Below are positions 16,830 through 24,528 of a stretch of DNA of 34,618 bases, in pieces; positions within the stretch are counted from its first letter, which is position 1, and each line of letters starts with the position of its first letter. The stretch comes from Pseudomonadota bacterium (GTDB lineage: Bacteria; Pseudomonadota; Alphaproteobacteria; Acetobacterales; Acetobacteraceae): contig JAJZBM010000028.1 in NCBI GenBank assembly GCA_021798915.1, forward strand, positions 1-34,618, in the 5' to 3' direction. The notes under the pieces were generated by a model, which was not told the DNA's origin, did not search any database, and saw only the letters and a list, made by a program, of their open reading frames with translations. The translations under genes and the position numbers were made by a program.

Positions 16830-19583
16830 ATGTCGATTGCTGCAAAAAAAGACATCCGTTCCGTTCCGAGCTATTGCTACAACTGTGTCGCCGGCCCCGA
16901 TCTGATGAGCGTGCGCGTCGAAAGCGGTGTCGCGACACGCATCGAGCCCTGCCATCAGGCGGCGGCGATCCATCCCGGCCTCGGTCGGGTCTGCGTCAAG
17001 GCGTTTGGCCTAGTGCAGAAGACCTATAACCCGCACCGCGTGCTGACGCCGATGAAGCGCACCAATCCGCGCAAGGGCCGCGACGAGGATCCCGGTTTCG
17101 TTCCCATTTCCTGGGATGAGGCGCTCGATACCATCGCCGCCCGGCTCCGCGACATTCGCGCCCGCGGCCTGCTCAACGCGGCCGGTCTGCCGCGTGTCGC
17201 CGCGACCTTCGGCCATGGCGGCACGCCACAGAGCTACATGGGCACGTTCCCCGCCTTTCTCTCCGCCTGGGGCGCGATCGATTACAGTTTCGGTTCCGGC
17301 CAGGGCGTCAAATGCGTCCATTCCGAGCATCTCTACGGCGAGTTCTGGCATCGCGGCTTCACCGTTGCCGCCGATACCGTGCATACCCGTTACATCATTT
17401 CCTGCGGCGCCAATGTCGAGGTTTCGGGTGGTGTCTGCGCGGTGCGGCGCCATGCCGATGCACGCATCCGGGGCGTCAAGCGGGTGCAGGTCGAGCCGCA
17501 TCTTTCACCGACCGCCGCCTGCTCGGCGGAATGGGTGCCGATCAAGCCGAAAACTGATGCCGCCTTCCTGTTCGCCGTCATCCACGAGATTCTGTTCGCC
17601 CATCCGCGTCACCGGCTCGATCTCGCCTTTCTCCGCGATCGCACCGCATCCCCCTATCTGGTCGGCGAAGATGGCTATTATCTGCGCGATCCGCTTAGCC
17701 TCAAGCCGTTGCTCTGGGATGAGATCAGCGCGCAAGCGGTGCCGTTCGACACCGAAGGCGCGCATCCCGCTCTGGAAGGGCATTTCACCGTCTCCGACGC
17801 CGTGACATGCGGCCCCGACGGCGAACGCCGCCCGCAGCGGGGCGTTGCCGCGCGCACCGCTTTTGCCGTCATGGCCGAGACCATGGCGCCCTACACGCCC
17901 GAATGGGCCGCCGGCATTTGCGACATCCCGGCCGCGACCATACGCCGCATCGCGGCCGAGTTCCTGGACCATGCCTGCATCGGCGAGACCATCGAGATCG
18001 ATGGCGAGACGCTGCCGTTCCGCCCGGTTGCGGTGACGCTCGGCAAGACCGTCAATAACGGCTGGGGTGCTTATGAATGCTGCTGGGCGCGCACCATGCT
18101 CGCGGTGCTGGTCGGCGCGCTGGAAGTGCCGGGCGGGACGCTCGGGACGACGGTGCGGCTCAATCGGCCGCATGAGAACCGGCTGAAAAGCGTTGTGCCC
18201 GGCGAAGACGGTTTCATGGCGGCGCATTTCAACCCGACCGGGCGGCGCGACTGGCAGGCGACGCCGACCGGGCGCAACGCCCATCGCACGCTGGTGCCGA
18301 TCGTCGGCAATTCGCCCTGGGCGCAGGCGCTCGGCCCGACCCATCTCGCCTGGATGTTCTCACGCGAGCCCCCGAAAGAATGGCCAGAACCGGAATTGCC
18401 GGAGATCTGGTTCGCCTTCCGTACCAATCCCGCCATTTCGTTCTGGGATACGGCGGAGATCGGGCGGGCGATGGCGCGCATGCCGTTCATCGTCGCCTTC
18501 GCCTATACGTTCGATGAAACCAACCACATGGCCGATATTCTGCTGCCCGAGGCCGGCGATCTCGAAAGCACCCAGGTGATCCGGATCGGCGGCACCAAGT
18601 TTGTCGAGCAGCACTGGGCCCATCATGGCGTCGCGCTGCGTGCCCCGGCGGTCGCGCCACGCGGCGAGGCGCGTGATTTCACCTGGATCGCGACCGAGCT
18701 TGCCTATCGCTGCGGGCTCATCGAACGCTATAACGCCGCCCTCAATCGCGGCGCCGCCGGTATTCCACTGGCGGGCGAAGGTTACGATTTCCGTCTGCCG
18801 GCCGAGCGCGCCCATAATGTCGATACGATCTGGGACGCGGTCTGCAAGGCCGCCACCGCCGAACTCAGCCACGGCGCCGAAATCCGCGATCTTGACTGGT
18901 TCCGCGCCCATGGCCATTACGTCGTGCCGTTCAAGCGCGAGGACTGGTATCTCTATCCGACCATGGCGCGGCTCGGGCTGCGGTTCGAGCTGCCCTATCA
19001 GGAACGTCTGCTGCGCGTCGGCGAGGAGCTTGGCCGGCGGCTCCACGAACAGAACATCCATTGGTGGGACAGCCAACTCGACGAATACCTCGCCGTGCCG
19101 CAATGGCATGACGTGCCGGGCCGCTGGGTGCGGGCGATCCGCGCCCAGGGCGGCGATCCGGCCGATTATCCGCTCTGGGGGATCACCACCAAGGTGATGG
19201 CCTACACCACCGGCAATAATGTCGGCATTCCGCTGATGCACGAGGTCAGCGCCAATCTCCGTGGCCATGGCGCGGTGATCCTCAACGCGGCGACCGCGCA
19301 ACGTCTCGGCATCGCCGATCACGACTGGGTCGAGGTCCGCTCACCGACCGGCGCAACCACTGGCCGCGCCAGCCTGGTGCAGGGATGCCGGCCGGATACG
19401 GTGGTCATTCCCGGCCAATTCGCGCATTGGAAAACCCCGTTCGCCAAGGATCTCGCCTTTCCCTCGCTCAATCGGATCATACCGCTGTCGCTGGCATTGA
19501 CCGACGCCACCGGCTCGGGCGCCGATGTGGTGCGGGTCGCGGTGCGCAAGATCGCGCCGCAGGCCGGGGTAGGTGCGACATGA
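16830..19583 (+). CDS. padB: Phenylacetyl-CoA:acceptor oxidoreductase, molybdopterin subunit PadB
   Basis: A 917-residue molybdopterin oxidoreductase of the DMSO-reductase family. Its expected reaction is the four-electron oxidation of phenylacetyl-CoA to phenylglyoxylate with release of CoA. The N-terminus has an Fe-S motif YCYNCVAGPDLM and GRVCVKAFGLVQ. The VLTPMKRTNPRKGRDEDPGF and FVPISWDEALDTIAARL blocks and the C-terminal pterin-binding domain (GITTKVMAYTTGNNVGIPLM, ADHDWVEVRSPTGATTG) are seen. No Tat signal is present, which fits a cytoplasmic-facing enzyme. The third Fe-S ligand is not a cysteine at the usual spacing. It starts 13 bases after the fusion gene, after GGGAG, and overlaps padC. 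Confidence 0.87.
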   Translation: MSIAAKKDIRSVPSYCYNCVAGPDLMSVRVESGVATRIEPCHQAAAIHPGLGRVCVKAFGLVQKTYNPHRVLTPMKRTNPRKGRDEDPGFVPISWDEALDTIAARLRDIRARGLLNAAGLPRVAATFGHGGTPQSYMGTFPAFLSAWGAIDYSFGSGQGVKCVHSEHLYGEFWHRGFTVAADTVHTRYIISCGANVEVSGGVCAVRRHADARIRGVKRVQVEPHLSPTAACSAEWVPIKPKTDAAFLFAVIHEILFAHPRHRLDLAFLRDRTASPYLVGEDGYYLRDPLSLKPLLWDEISAQAVPFDTEGAHPALEGHFTVSDAVTCGPDGERRPQRGVAARTAFAVMAETMAPYTPEWAAGICDIPAATIRRIAAEFLDHACIGETIEIDGETLPFRPVAVTLGKTVNNGWGAYECCWARTMLAVLVGALEVPGGTLGTTVRLNRPHENRLKSVVPGEDGFMAAHFNPTGRRDWQATPTGRNAHRTLVPIVGNSPWAQALGPTHLAWMFSREPPKEWPEPELPEIWFAFRTNPAISFWDTAEIGRAMARMPFIVAFAYTFDETNHMADILLPEAGDLESTQVIRIGGTKFVEQHWAHHGVALRAPAVAPRGEARDFTWIATELAYRCGLIERYNAALNRGAAGIPLAGEGYDFRLPAERAHNVDTIWDAVCKAATAELSHGAEIRDLDWFRAHGHYVVPFKREDWYLYPTMARLGLRFELPYQERLLRVGEELGRRLHEQNIHWWDSQLDEYLAVPQWHDVPGRWVRAIRAQGGDPADYPLWGITTKVMAYTTGNNVGIPLMHEVSANLRGHGAVILNAATAQRLGIADHDWVEVRSPTGATTGRASLVQGCRPDTVVIPGQFAHWKTPFAKDLAFPSLNRIIPLSLALTDATGSGADVVRVAVRKIAPQAGVGAT

Positions 19584-20233
19584 CCCGCTATGTGATGGTC
19601 GCCGATCTCCGGCGCTGCGTCGGCTGTCAGACCTGCACCGCCGCCTGCAAGGAAGGCAACGGAACACCGCCCGGGGTGCAGTGGCGGCGCGTGCTCGATC
19701 TGGAGGCCGGCACCTATCCCGATGTGAGCCGGGTGTTCGTCCCGACCGGCTGCCAGCATTGCGCCAATCCGCCCTGCCTTGAGGTATGTCCGTCCACCGC
19801 GACCCGGCAGCGGGAGGACGGCATCATCACCATCGCCGACGATCTCTGCATCGGGTGCAGCTATTGCATCATGGCCTGCCCGTATGACGCGCGCAGTCTT
19901 GTCGACCAGCCGCGCTATGCGTTCGGCGCGACCCCGACTGAGGCCGAAGCGGCGCGCCCTGGTGCTGGCGCGGTCGGGATCGCCAGCAAATGCACCTTCT
20001 GCGCCGGCCGCATCGACGCCGGTACCGCGCGCGGCCTGGTGCCGGGGCGGGATCCGGACGCGACACCGCTTTGCGTCAACGCGTGCATCTCCGGCGCGCT
20101 CAGCTTCGGCGACATCGAGGACGAGAGCGGGCCGGTCGCGACACTGCTCGCCGAAAACCGCTGGTTCCGTCTTCAGGAACGCGAAGGCACCGAGCCCGGA
20201 TTTTACTACATCTGGGACAAGGAGGCGCTATGA
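19580..20233 (+). CDS. padC: Phenylacetyl-CoA:acceptor oxidoreductase, Fe-S subunit PadC
   Basis: A 217-residue four-cluster ferredoxin of the DmsB/NrfC type. Motifs are CVGCQTCTAACKEGN, CQHCANPPCLEVCP, CIGCSYCIMACP and CTFCAGRIDAG with CVNAC. It passes electrons from the molybdenum site of PadB to the membrane subunit PadD. The ATG at 19580 overlaps the padB stop as ATGA, and its own stop overlaps padD in the same way, so the three genes are translationally coupled. The C-terminus REGTEPGFYYIWDKE is typical of such Fe-S subunits. Confidence 0.9.
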   Translation: MTRYVMVADLRRCVGCQTCTAACKEGNGTPPGVQWRRVLDLEAGTYPDVSRVFVPTGCQHCANPPCLEVCPSTATRQREDGIITIADDLCIGCSYCIMACPYDARSLVDQPRYAFGATPTEAEAARPGAGAVGIASKCTFCAGRIDAGTARGLVPGRDPDATPLCVNACISGALSFGDIEDESGPVATLLAENRWFRLQEREGTEPGFYYIWDKEAL

Positions 20234-21153
20234 GCGAGCCGATTGCAACCGGCCGGCGTCGCGCCGGCACCAGCACAACTTCCCAGCGCCAGCGCTATTG
20301 GGATCTGCGCGCGGCGGGAAATTTCATCGGCGGTGGCACCGGGACAGGGCTGATCGCCGCCGCCGCCGTGGCCGCGGCCAGCGGCGCGCCCTATCACGCG
20401 GCGCTGATGCTCGGCGTCGCGCTGATCGCGACCGGGCTCGCGCTGGTCTGGCTCGAGATCGGCAAACCCTGGCGCGCGCTCCATGTTTTTTTTCACCCGC
20501 GCACCTCGTGGATGACGCGGGAAGGGATCGTCGCCGGCGCGGTGATCCCGCTCGGCGTGGTCGCGGCCGTGGTTTCGCGTCCCGCGCCGGTGGTGATCAC
20601 GGCGGGGCTCGCGGTCGGATTTCTCTATTGCCAGGCCCGCATCCTGCGCGCCGCACGCGGAATTCCGGCGTGGCGACGGAGGGAGATCGTGGCGCTGATC
20701 CTCGCCGCCGGCCTCGCCGAGGGGGGTGGGCTCGCGCTCCTCGTCGAGCCGGCGAGCGGGGGTGCGCTCGGTTTCGCCCTGGCCGCCGGGCTGGCGCGCG
20801 AGGCGGCATGGCGCGTCTATCACGCTGGCCTCGCGCGGGAGGCGGGGACGGGGACGAGTCTTGCGGTGTTCGCGTCACCCGTGGCGCGCCGTCTCCGCGC
20901 GCTGCACCGCGCCGGGCTCGCCCTGATCGCCGCCACCCTGATCGCCGCCACCCTGGTCACGCCGATCCTGGTCGTGCCGATTTCCCTCGATCCGGCGGTG
21001 ATCGTTCCGGTCCTGGCCATGGTTGGTGGCGCGCTGGTCGTGGCTTCGAGCTGGGGGATGAAAATCTTGCTGATTACCCGTGCCGCCTTCACCCGCGCGC
21101 TCTCGCTCCCGGTGGTGCCGATAAGGGGCGCCAAGAAAAGCCATGCGCACTAA
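20230..21153 (+). CDS. padD: Phenylacetyl-CoA:acceptor oxidoreductase, membrane anchor PadD
   Basis: A 307-residue integral membrane protein of the DmsC/NrfD family, with about eight hydrophobic segments. The first is around residues 38-60 (LIAAAAVAAASG...) and the last is near the C-terminus before a basic tail. The WLEIGKPWRALHVFFHPRTS loop with WMTREG is typical of DMSO-reductase anchor subunits. It should deliver electrons from PadC to the quinone pool. It is the last gene of the pad operon and converges with the Rrf2 gene 34 bases away. Confidence 0.87.
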   Translation: MSEPIATGRRRAGTSTTSQRQRYWDLRAAGNFIGGGTGTGLIAAAAVAAASGAPYHAALMLGVALIATGLALVWLEIGKPWRALHVFFHPRTSWMTREGIVAGAVIPLGVVAAVVSRPAPVVITAGLAVGFLYCQARILRAARGIPAWRRREIVALILAAGLAEGGGLALLVEPASGGALGFALAAGLAREAAWRVYHAGLAREAGTGTSLAVFASPVARRLRALHRAGLALIAATLIAATLVTPILVVPISLDPAVIVPVLAMVGGALVVASSWGMKILLITRAAFTRALSLPVVPIRGAKKSHAH

Positions 21154-21187
21154 CCCGCAGGGCGAAGAGGCAAGGATTGCGGACGCC

Positions 21188-21655
21188 TCAGGGGCCGCGC
21201 CTTGCGGCGCGCGTCGGCCGCGCCGGTCTGGCCGCGGCGAGGCTCTCCCAGGGGCGACGCGCGACCAGTTTCAGCATGGTGGAGAGGCTGATCGAGCGCA
21301 GGGTCGCCCCGGTCTGCGCATCAAGTTCAGCGAGCACGTAGCGCAGACCGGATGCGATGTCCTGGCCCTCGCCGGGCGTCGGCGCATCCGCCTCGGCGCT
21401 GGTTCCCTCGAACAGGCCGATCACGTCCATCAGAGTCAAACGCTTGGCATTGCCGACGAAGCGATACCCGCCGCCCACCCCGCGCACCGCCTCCACCAAG
21501 CCGGCGCGGCCGAGATCGCGCAGCACCTTGGCGAGATGATGGGCGGAGATGCCGTATTTATCGGCGATCTCCACCGCGGTGCGCTGGCGCCCCGGCTCGG
21601 CGGCGAGTTCGAGCACCGCATACAGCGCGAAGGCGGTGGCTTTCTGCAGTTTCAT
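21188..21655 (-). CDS. Rrf2-family transcriptional regulator, BadM-like
   Basis: A 155-residue winged-helix regulator. The Rrf2 pattern is clear: KATAFALYAVLELAAEPG, VEIADKYGISAHHLAKVLRD, LGRAGLVEAVRGVGGGYRFV and AKRLTLMDVIGLFEG. It contains no cysteine at all, so it cannot hold the [2Fe-2S] cluster of IscR, NsrR or RirA. That fits effector-responsive members such as BadM, the repressor of the Rhodopseudomonas benzoyl-CoA reductase operon. An Arg/Pro/Ala-rich tail follows residue 140. It lies downstream of the acetyltransferase gene on the same strand and near the benzoate-CoA ligase. It is the only regulator gene in the window, so it is the best candidate to bind the shared operator motifs. 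Confidence 0.82.
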   Translation of the reverse strand: MKLQKATAFALYAVLELAAEPGRQRTAVEIADKYGISAHHLAKVLRDLGRAGLVEAVRGVGGGYRFVGNAKRLTLMDVIGLFEGTSAEADAPTPGEGQDIASGLRYVLAELDAQTGATLRSISLSTMLKLVARRPWESLAAARPARPTRAARRGP

Positions 21656-21709
21656 GCCGGCGTGACCCGTCGCATGGGCGAAAACGACGCGGGCGAAACC
21701 GGCGGGCGC

Positions 21710-22192
21710 TCAGTCAAGACGCATCTCCAATTCGATGAACGGGCCGGCCATCATGCCCTGGCTGCGGAAGAAGGCGTGGATTACCGCGTTGTCGCGCGCG
21801 ACCATGGTGCGGACACGGGCGACGCCAGCGGTGCGAAACCGCGCGCAGACCGCAGCGAACAGGCGCGCGCCGAGACCCCGCACGCGCAGCCGCGGGCGCA
21901 CCTGCACGGCGAACACCCAGCCGCTCGGCGGGGAGCCGAATTCCCAGGCGCGCACTTCGCCGATGATGAACCCATCGAGATGCCCGGGCGCGCCGGCGAC
22001 CAGAAAAAAACGCTGGTCGCGCCGGCGGGCGCCGAAACGCTCGAACATGTCCTGCCAATACGCCGCCTTGCGCAGACCGGTGACCTCCTCATCGAGCCCG
22101 ATCACCCCGGCGACATCGGCGAGGGTTGCCGGGCGGATGGTCGGATCCTCGCCGGACGCTTGCGGCGGCAGCGTCGTGCTCCGTCGTGCCAT
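21710..22192 (-). CDS. GNAT-family N-acetyltransferase, possibly BadL-like
   Basis: A 160-residue GNAT-fold protein starting at the ATG at 22192 (MARRSTTLPP); longer starts extend into the ligase promoter. The N-terminal strand is PTIRPATLADVAGVIGLDE. The acetyl-CoA binding region is FAVQVRPRLRVRGLGARLF. The C-terminal strand is FFRSQGMMAGPFIELEMRLD. It is cotranscribed in direction with the Rrf2 gene. In Rhodopseudomonas a GNAT enzyme, BadL, acetylates aminobenzoate and so influences bad gene induction; the same neighbourhood suggests a related role here. That is inference, and the substrate cannot be read from the sequence. Confidence 0.7.
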   Translation of the reverse strand: MARRSTTLPPQASGEDPTIRPATLADVAGVIGLDEEVTGLRKAAYWQDMFERFGARRRDQRFFLVAGAPGHLDGFIIGEVRAWEFGSPPSGWVFAVQVRPRLRVRGLGARLFAAVCARFRTAGVARVRTMVARDNAVIHAFFRSQGMMAGPFIELEMRLD

Positions 22193-22304
22193 GTCAACTC
22201 CCGGGATCGCGATCGAGATGCCAGTCAATTGCAACATTGGAGCACGATTTTGCGAAAGTGCCAAACCGGGACGCCAAACCGGGGCACCAGCAGAGGAGAG
22301 AAAG
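22193..22304. promoter_or_regulatory. Promoter region with 11-bp direct repeats before benzoate-CoA ligase
   Basis: The divergent 112-base gap between the acetyltransferase and ligase genes holds two copies of GCCAAACCGGG, at 22260-22270 and 22273-22283, a 13-base repeat distance. The core AAACCGG also occurs, on the other strand, in the operator-like motifs at 10202-10216 (as AAACCCG) and 23996-24010. AGAGGAGAG before the ATG is the ribosome site. Confidence 0.5.
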
Positions 22305-23951
22305 ATGCAGGATCATAGCGTTCTCGCGATTCCCGGGCTGGGCGCGAGCCGGCTTCACTTCGCGCCCCGTTTCAACGCCGCCGTCGCGTTCATCGACCGG
22401 CCTCTCGCCGAAGGTCACGGCGCGGCGATCGCCATCCGCACCGAGGGCGAGGATATCACCTACGAGGGGCTCGCCGAGCGCGTCGCCCAAGCCGGGAATG
22501 CGCTGCTCGCGCTCGGGGTGCGGCGCGGCGCAAGACTGCTGATGGTGGTGCTCGACGAGCCGGCGTTTTTCTATCTATTCTGGGGCGCGATCCGCGCCGG
22601 GATCGTGCCGGTCCCGGTCAACACTCTGCTGCGCGCCGCTGATTACGCCTGGATGATCGACGATTCGGCGGCCGATGCGCTGGCCTATTCGCCCGAACTC
22701 GCCGCCGAGATCACCCCCGCCCTGCGCGCCGCCCGGCATCAGCCGGCGGTGGTGCTGCCGACCAGGGGGGAGGACGCGGCCCTGCCGGCGCTGATGGCGG
22801 CGGCGCCCGCAACCCTCGCTCCCGCCGACCGCGGCCCCGAGGATGAGTGCTACTGGCTTTATTCCTCCGGCTCGACCGGTCGGCCGAAGGGCGCGATCCA
22901 CGCCCAGCGCGATCTCGCGGTCGCCTGTCAATATTACGGCATAGAAACACTCGGACTCCGCGCCGGCGACGTGTTTTTCTCGGCGGCGAAACTGTTCTTT
23001 TCCTACGGCCTGAGCAACGCGATGGCGTTTCCACTCTGGGTCGGCGGCACTGCGATCCTGATGCCCGGGCGGCCGACGCCGGAGGCCACGTTCGCGGTGA
23101 TTGCGCGTTTCCGCCCGACCATCTTTTTCGGCGTGCCGACCTTGTTCGCCCGCCAGATCGCCGAATTTTCCCGCATCAAACCCGATCTCTCGTCACTGCG
23201 CTTCTGCGTCTCGGCCGGCGAAGCGCTGCCCGCGCATTTGTTCGCGGCCTGGCGCGAGCTGACCGGCACCGAAATCATCGACGGCATCGGTTCGACCGAG
23301 ATGACGCATATGTACATCTCCAACCGGCCAGGCGCGGTGCGGCCGGGCAGCACCGGTTGGGCGGTGCCGGGCTATGATCTGAAAATCGTCGACGACGAGG
23401 GGCGTACGGTGCCGGCCGGCACGCCGGGGCGGCTGCTGGTGCGCGGCCTCTCGATCGCCAAAGCCTATTGGCACAACCCAAGGCCGACCACGGTCGGTGG
23501 CTGGTTCGACACCGGCGATACCTATTGCGCCAATCCCGACGGCAGCTACACCTATGCCGGCCGCAGCGACGACATGCTGAAGGTGGGCGGCATCTGGTGC
23601 TCGCCGGCCGAGATCGAGGCGGTGCTGATCGAACATCCGGAGGTTTTGGAAGCGGCGGTGGTCGGGCGCGCCGATGCCGATACGCTGATCAAGCCGGAGG
23701 CCTGGATCGTGCTCAAGACCCAGGACGGGCCGCCACCTTCCGGGATCGAGGCGGCACTGGTACGCCACTGCAAAACTCGGCTCGCACCTTACAAATATCC
23801 GCGCTGGTTTCATTTCGTCGCCGATCTGCCGAAAACCGCGACCGGCAAGATCCAGCGCTTCAAGCTCCGCGCGCGCGATCTTCCGGCGCCACCGACGGCG
23901 GCGCGCGCGGAGGGCGGCGCGGCTGGGGAAGGGGCGCGGGCGTTCATTTGA
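22305..23951 (+). CDS. badA: Benzoate-CoA ligase (AMP-forming)
   Basis: A 548-residue adenylate-forming enzyme that activates benzoate, and perhaps 4-hydroxybenzoate, to the CoA thioester with ATP. Motifs seen are FNAAVAFIDRPLAEGHG near the N-terminus, the P-loop YSSGSTGRPKG, SAAKLFFSYGLSNAMAFPL, FFGVPTLFARQ, GIGSTEMTHMYISN, GWFDTGDTY and the C-terminal hinge and catalytic region YAGRSDDMLKVGGIWCSPAE and PKTATGKIQRF. This pattern is that of benzoate-CoA ligases (BadA/BclA) and 4-hydroxybenzoate-CoA ligases. Only one such gene is present, immediately before hcrCAB, so dual substrate use is possible. The C-terminus has an Ala/Gly-rich tail after LRARDLPAPP. Confidence 0.88.
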   Translation: MQDHSVLAIPGLGASRLHFAPRFNAAVAFIDRPLAEGHGAAIAIRTEGEDITYEGLAERVAQAGNALLALGVRRGARLLMVVLDEPAFFYLFWGAIRAGIVPVPVNTLLRAADYAWMIDDSAADALAYSPELAAEITPALRAARHQPAVVLPTRGEDAALPALMAAAPATLAPADRGPEDECYWLYSSGSTGRPKGAIHAQRDLAVACQYYGIETLGLRAGDVFFSAAKLFFSYGLSNAMAFPLWVGGTAILMPGRPTPEATFAVIARFRPTIFFGVPTLFARQIAEFSRIKPDLSSLRFCVSAGEALPAHLFAAWRELTGTEIIDGIGSTEMTHMYISNRPGAVRPGSTGWAVPGYDLKIVDDEGRTVPAGTPGRLLVRGLSIAKAYWHNPRPTTVGGWFDTGDTYCANPDGSYTYAGRSDDMLKVGGIWCSPAEIEAVLIEHPEVLEAAVVGRADADTLIKPEAWIVLKTQDGPPPSGIEAALVRHCKTRLAPYKYPRWFHFVADLPKTATGKIQRFKLRARDLPAPPTAARAEGGAAGEGARAFI

Positions 23952-23961
23952 TCTCGATCAA
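23948..23961. promoter_or_regulatory. FNR/FixK/AadR-type binding site of the hcr promoter
   Basis: TTGATCTCGATCAA is a perfect TTGAT-N4-ATCAA box. Its centre lies 41.5 bases before position 23996, the class II activator position, with a TAAATA -10 element in between. The box overlaps the end of the ligase gene by four bases. Confidence 0.88.
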
Positions 23962-23983
23962 ACCGCGGCCCATGCCGTGGTGC

Positions 23984-23989
23984 TAAATA
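23984..23989 (+). promoter_or_regulatory. -10 element of the predicted hcr promoter
   Basis: TAAATA sits seven bases before position 23996, the start expected from the FNR-type box centred at 23954.5. There is no good -35 hexamer, as is usual for class II FNR-dependent promoters. Confidence 0.6.
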
Positions 23990-23995
23990 CATAAT

Positions 23996-24010
23996 AAGGT
24001 ACCGGTTTAT
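23996..24010 (+). promoter_or_regulatory. Candidate operator at the hcr transcription start
   Basis: AAGGTACCGGTTTAT matches the motif at 10202-10216 in 14 of 15 bases. It would occupy +1 to +15 of the predicted transcript, a position where a repressor would block initiation. The regulator is not proven. Confidence 0.5.
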
Positions 24011-24036
24011 GACGTTCGTGCGACGAGGAGAGAGAG

Positions 24037-24528
24037 ATGGAGCGAGACCAGCGATCACCGAGGGCCAAAATCCGCGCCTTTCGTCTCAATGGCCGGGCAC
24101 GGGAAATTCTCGTCGCCGATTCGCGGCTGCTCATCGATACACTTCGCGAAACGCTCGGCCTCACCGGTACCAAACATGGCTGCGATGGCGGCGAATGTGG
24201 CGCCTGCACGGTGCTGATCGACGGCAGACCGCGGCTCGCCTGCCTCACCCGCACCGAGGAATGCGAGGGGCACGATGTCGAGACCATCGAGGGGTTCGCT
24301 GAACAAGGCCGCATGAGCCGGCTGCAGCGGGCGTTTCATGAACGCCTCGGTACCCAATGCGGCTATTGCACGCCGGGCATGATCCTCGCCGCCGAGGGCC
24401 TGCTGCGCCGCGACCCGGCGCCCGATGCGGCGGCGATCCGCGCCGCTCTCGCCGGCAATCTCTGTCGCTGCACCGGCTATGTCAAAATCATCGAGGCGGT
24501 CGCGGACGCGGCGCGGGGGGTGCCATGA
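24037..24528 (+). CDS. hcrC: 4-hydroxybenzoyl-CoA reductase, gamma [2Fe-2S] subunit HcrC/HbaB
   Basis: A 163-residue two-cluster [2Fe-2S] subunit of the xanthine-oxidase family. The plant-type cluster motif is [16 protein letters not shown] with a later Cys in RLACLTRT. The second cluster uses [16 protein letters not shown] and [13 protein letters not shown]. It belongs to 4-hydroxybenzoyl-CoA reductase, which removes the para-hydroxyl group to give benzoyl-CoA using reduced ferredoxin. The ATG at 24037 follows CGAGGAGAG. It is the first gene of the operon behind the FNR-type box. Confidence 0.92.
   Translation: MERDQRSPRAKIRAFRLNGRAREILVADSRLLIDTLRETLGLTGTKHGCDGGECGACTVLIDGRPRLACLTRTEECEGHDVETIEGFAEQGRMSRLQRAFHERLGTQCGYCTPGMILAAEGLLRRDPAPDAAAIRAALAGNLCRCTGYVKIIEAVADAARGVP

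Noticed and set aside
19779-21341. Plus-strand open frame of 520 codons over padC, padD and the Rrf2 gene
   Set aside because: It crosses three well-supported genes in another frame and has Arg/Ala-rich, motif-free sequence.
21188-21655. IscR, NsrR or RirA-type Fe-S regulator
   Set aside because: The protein has no cysteine, so it cannot bind such a cluster through the usual ligands.
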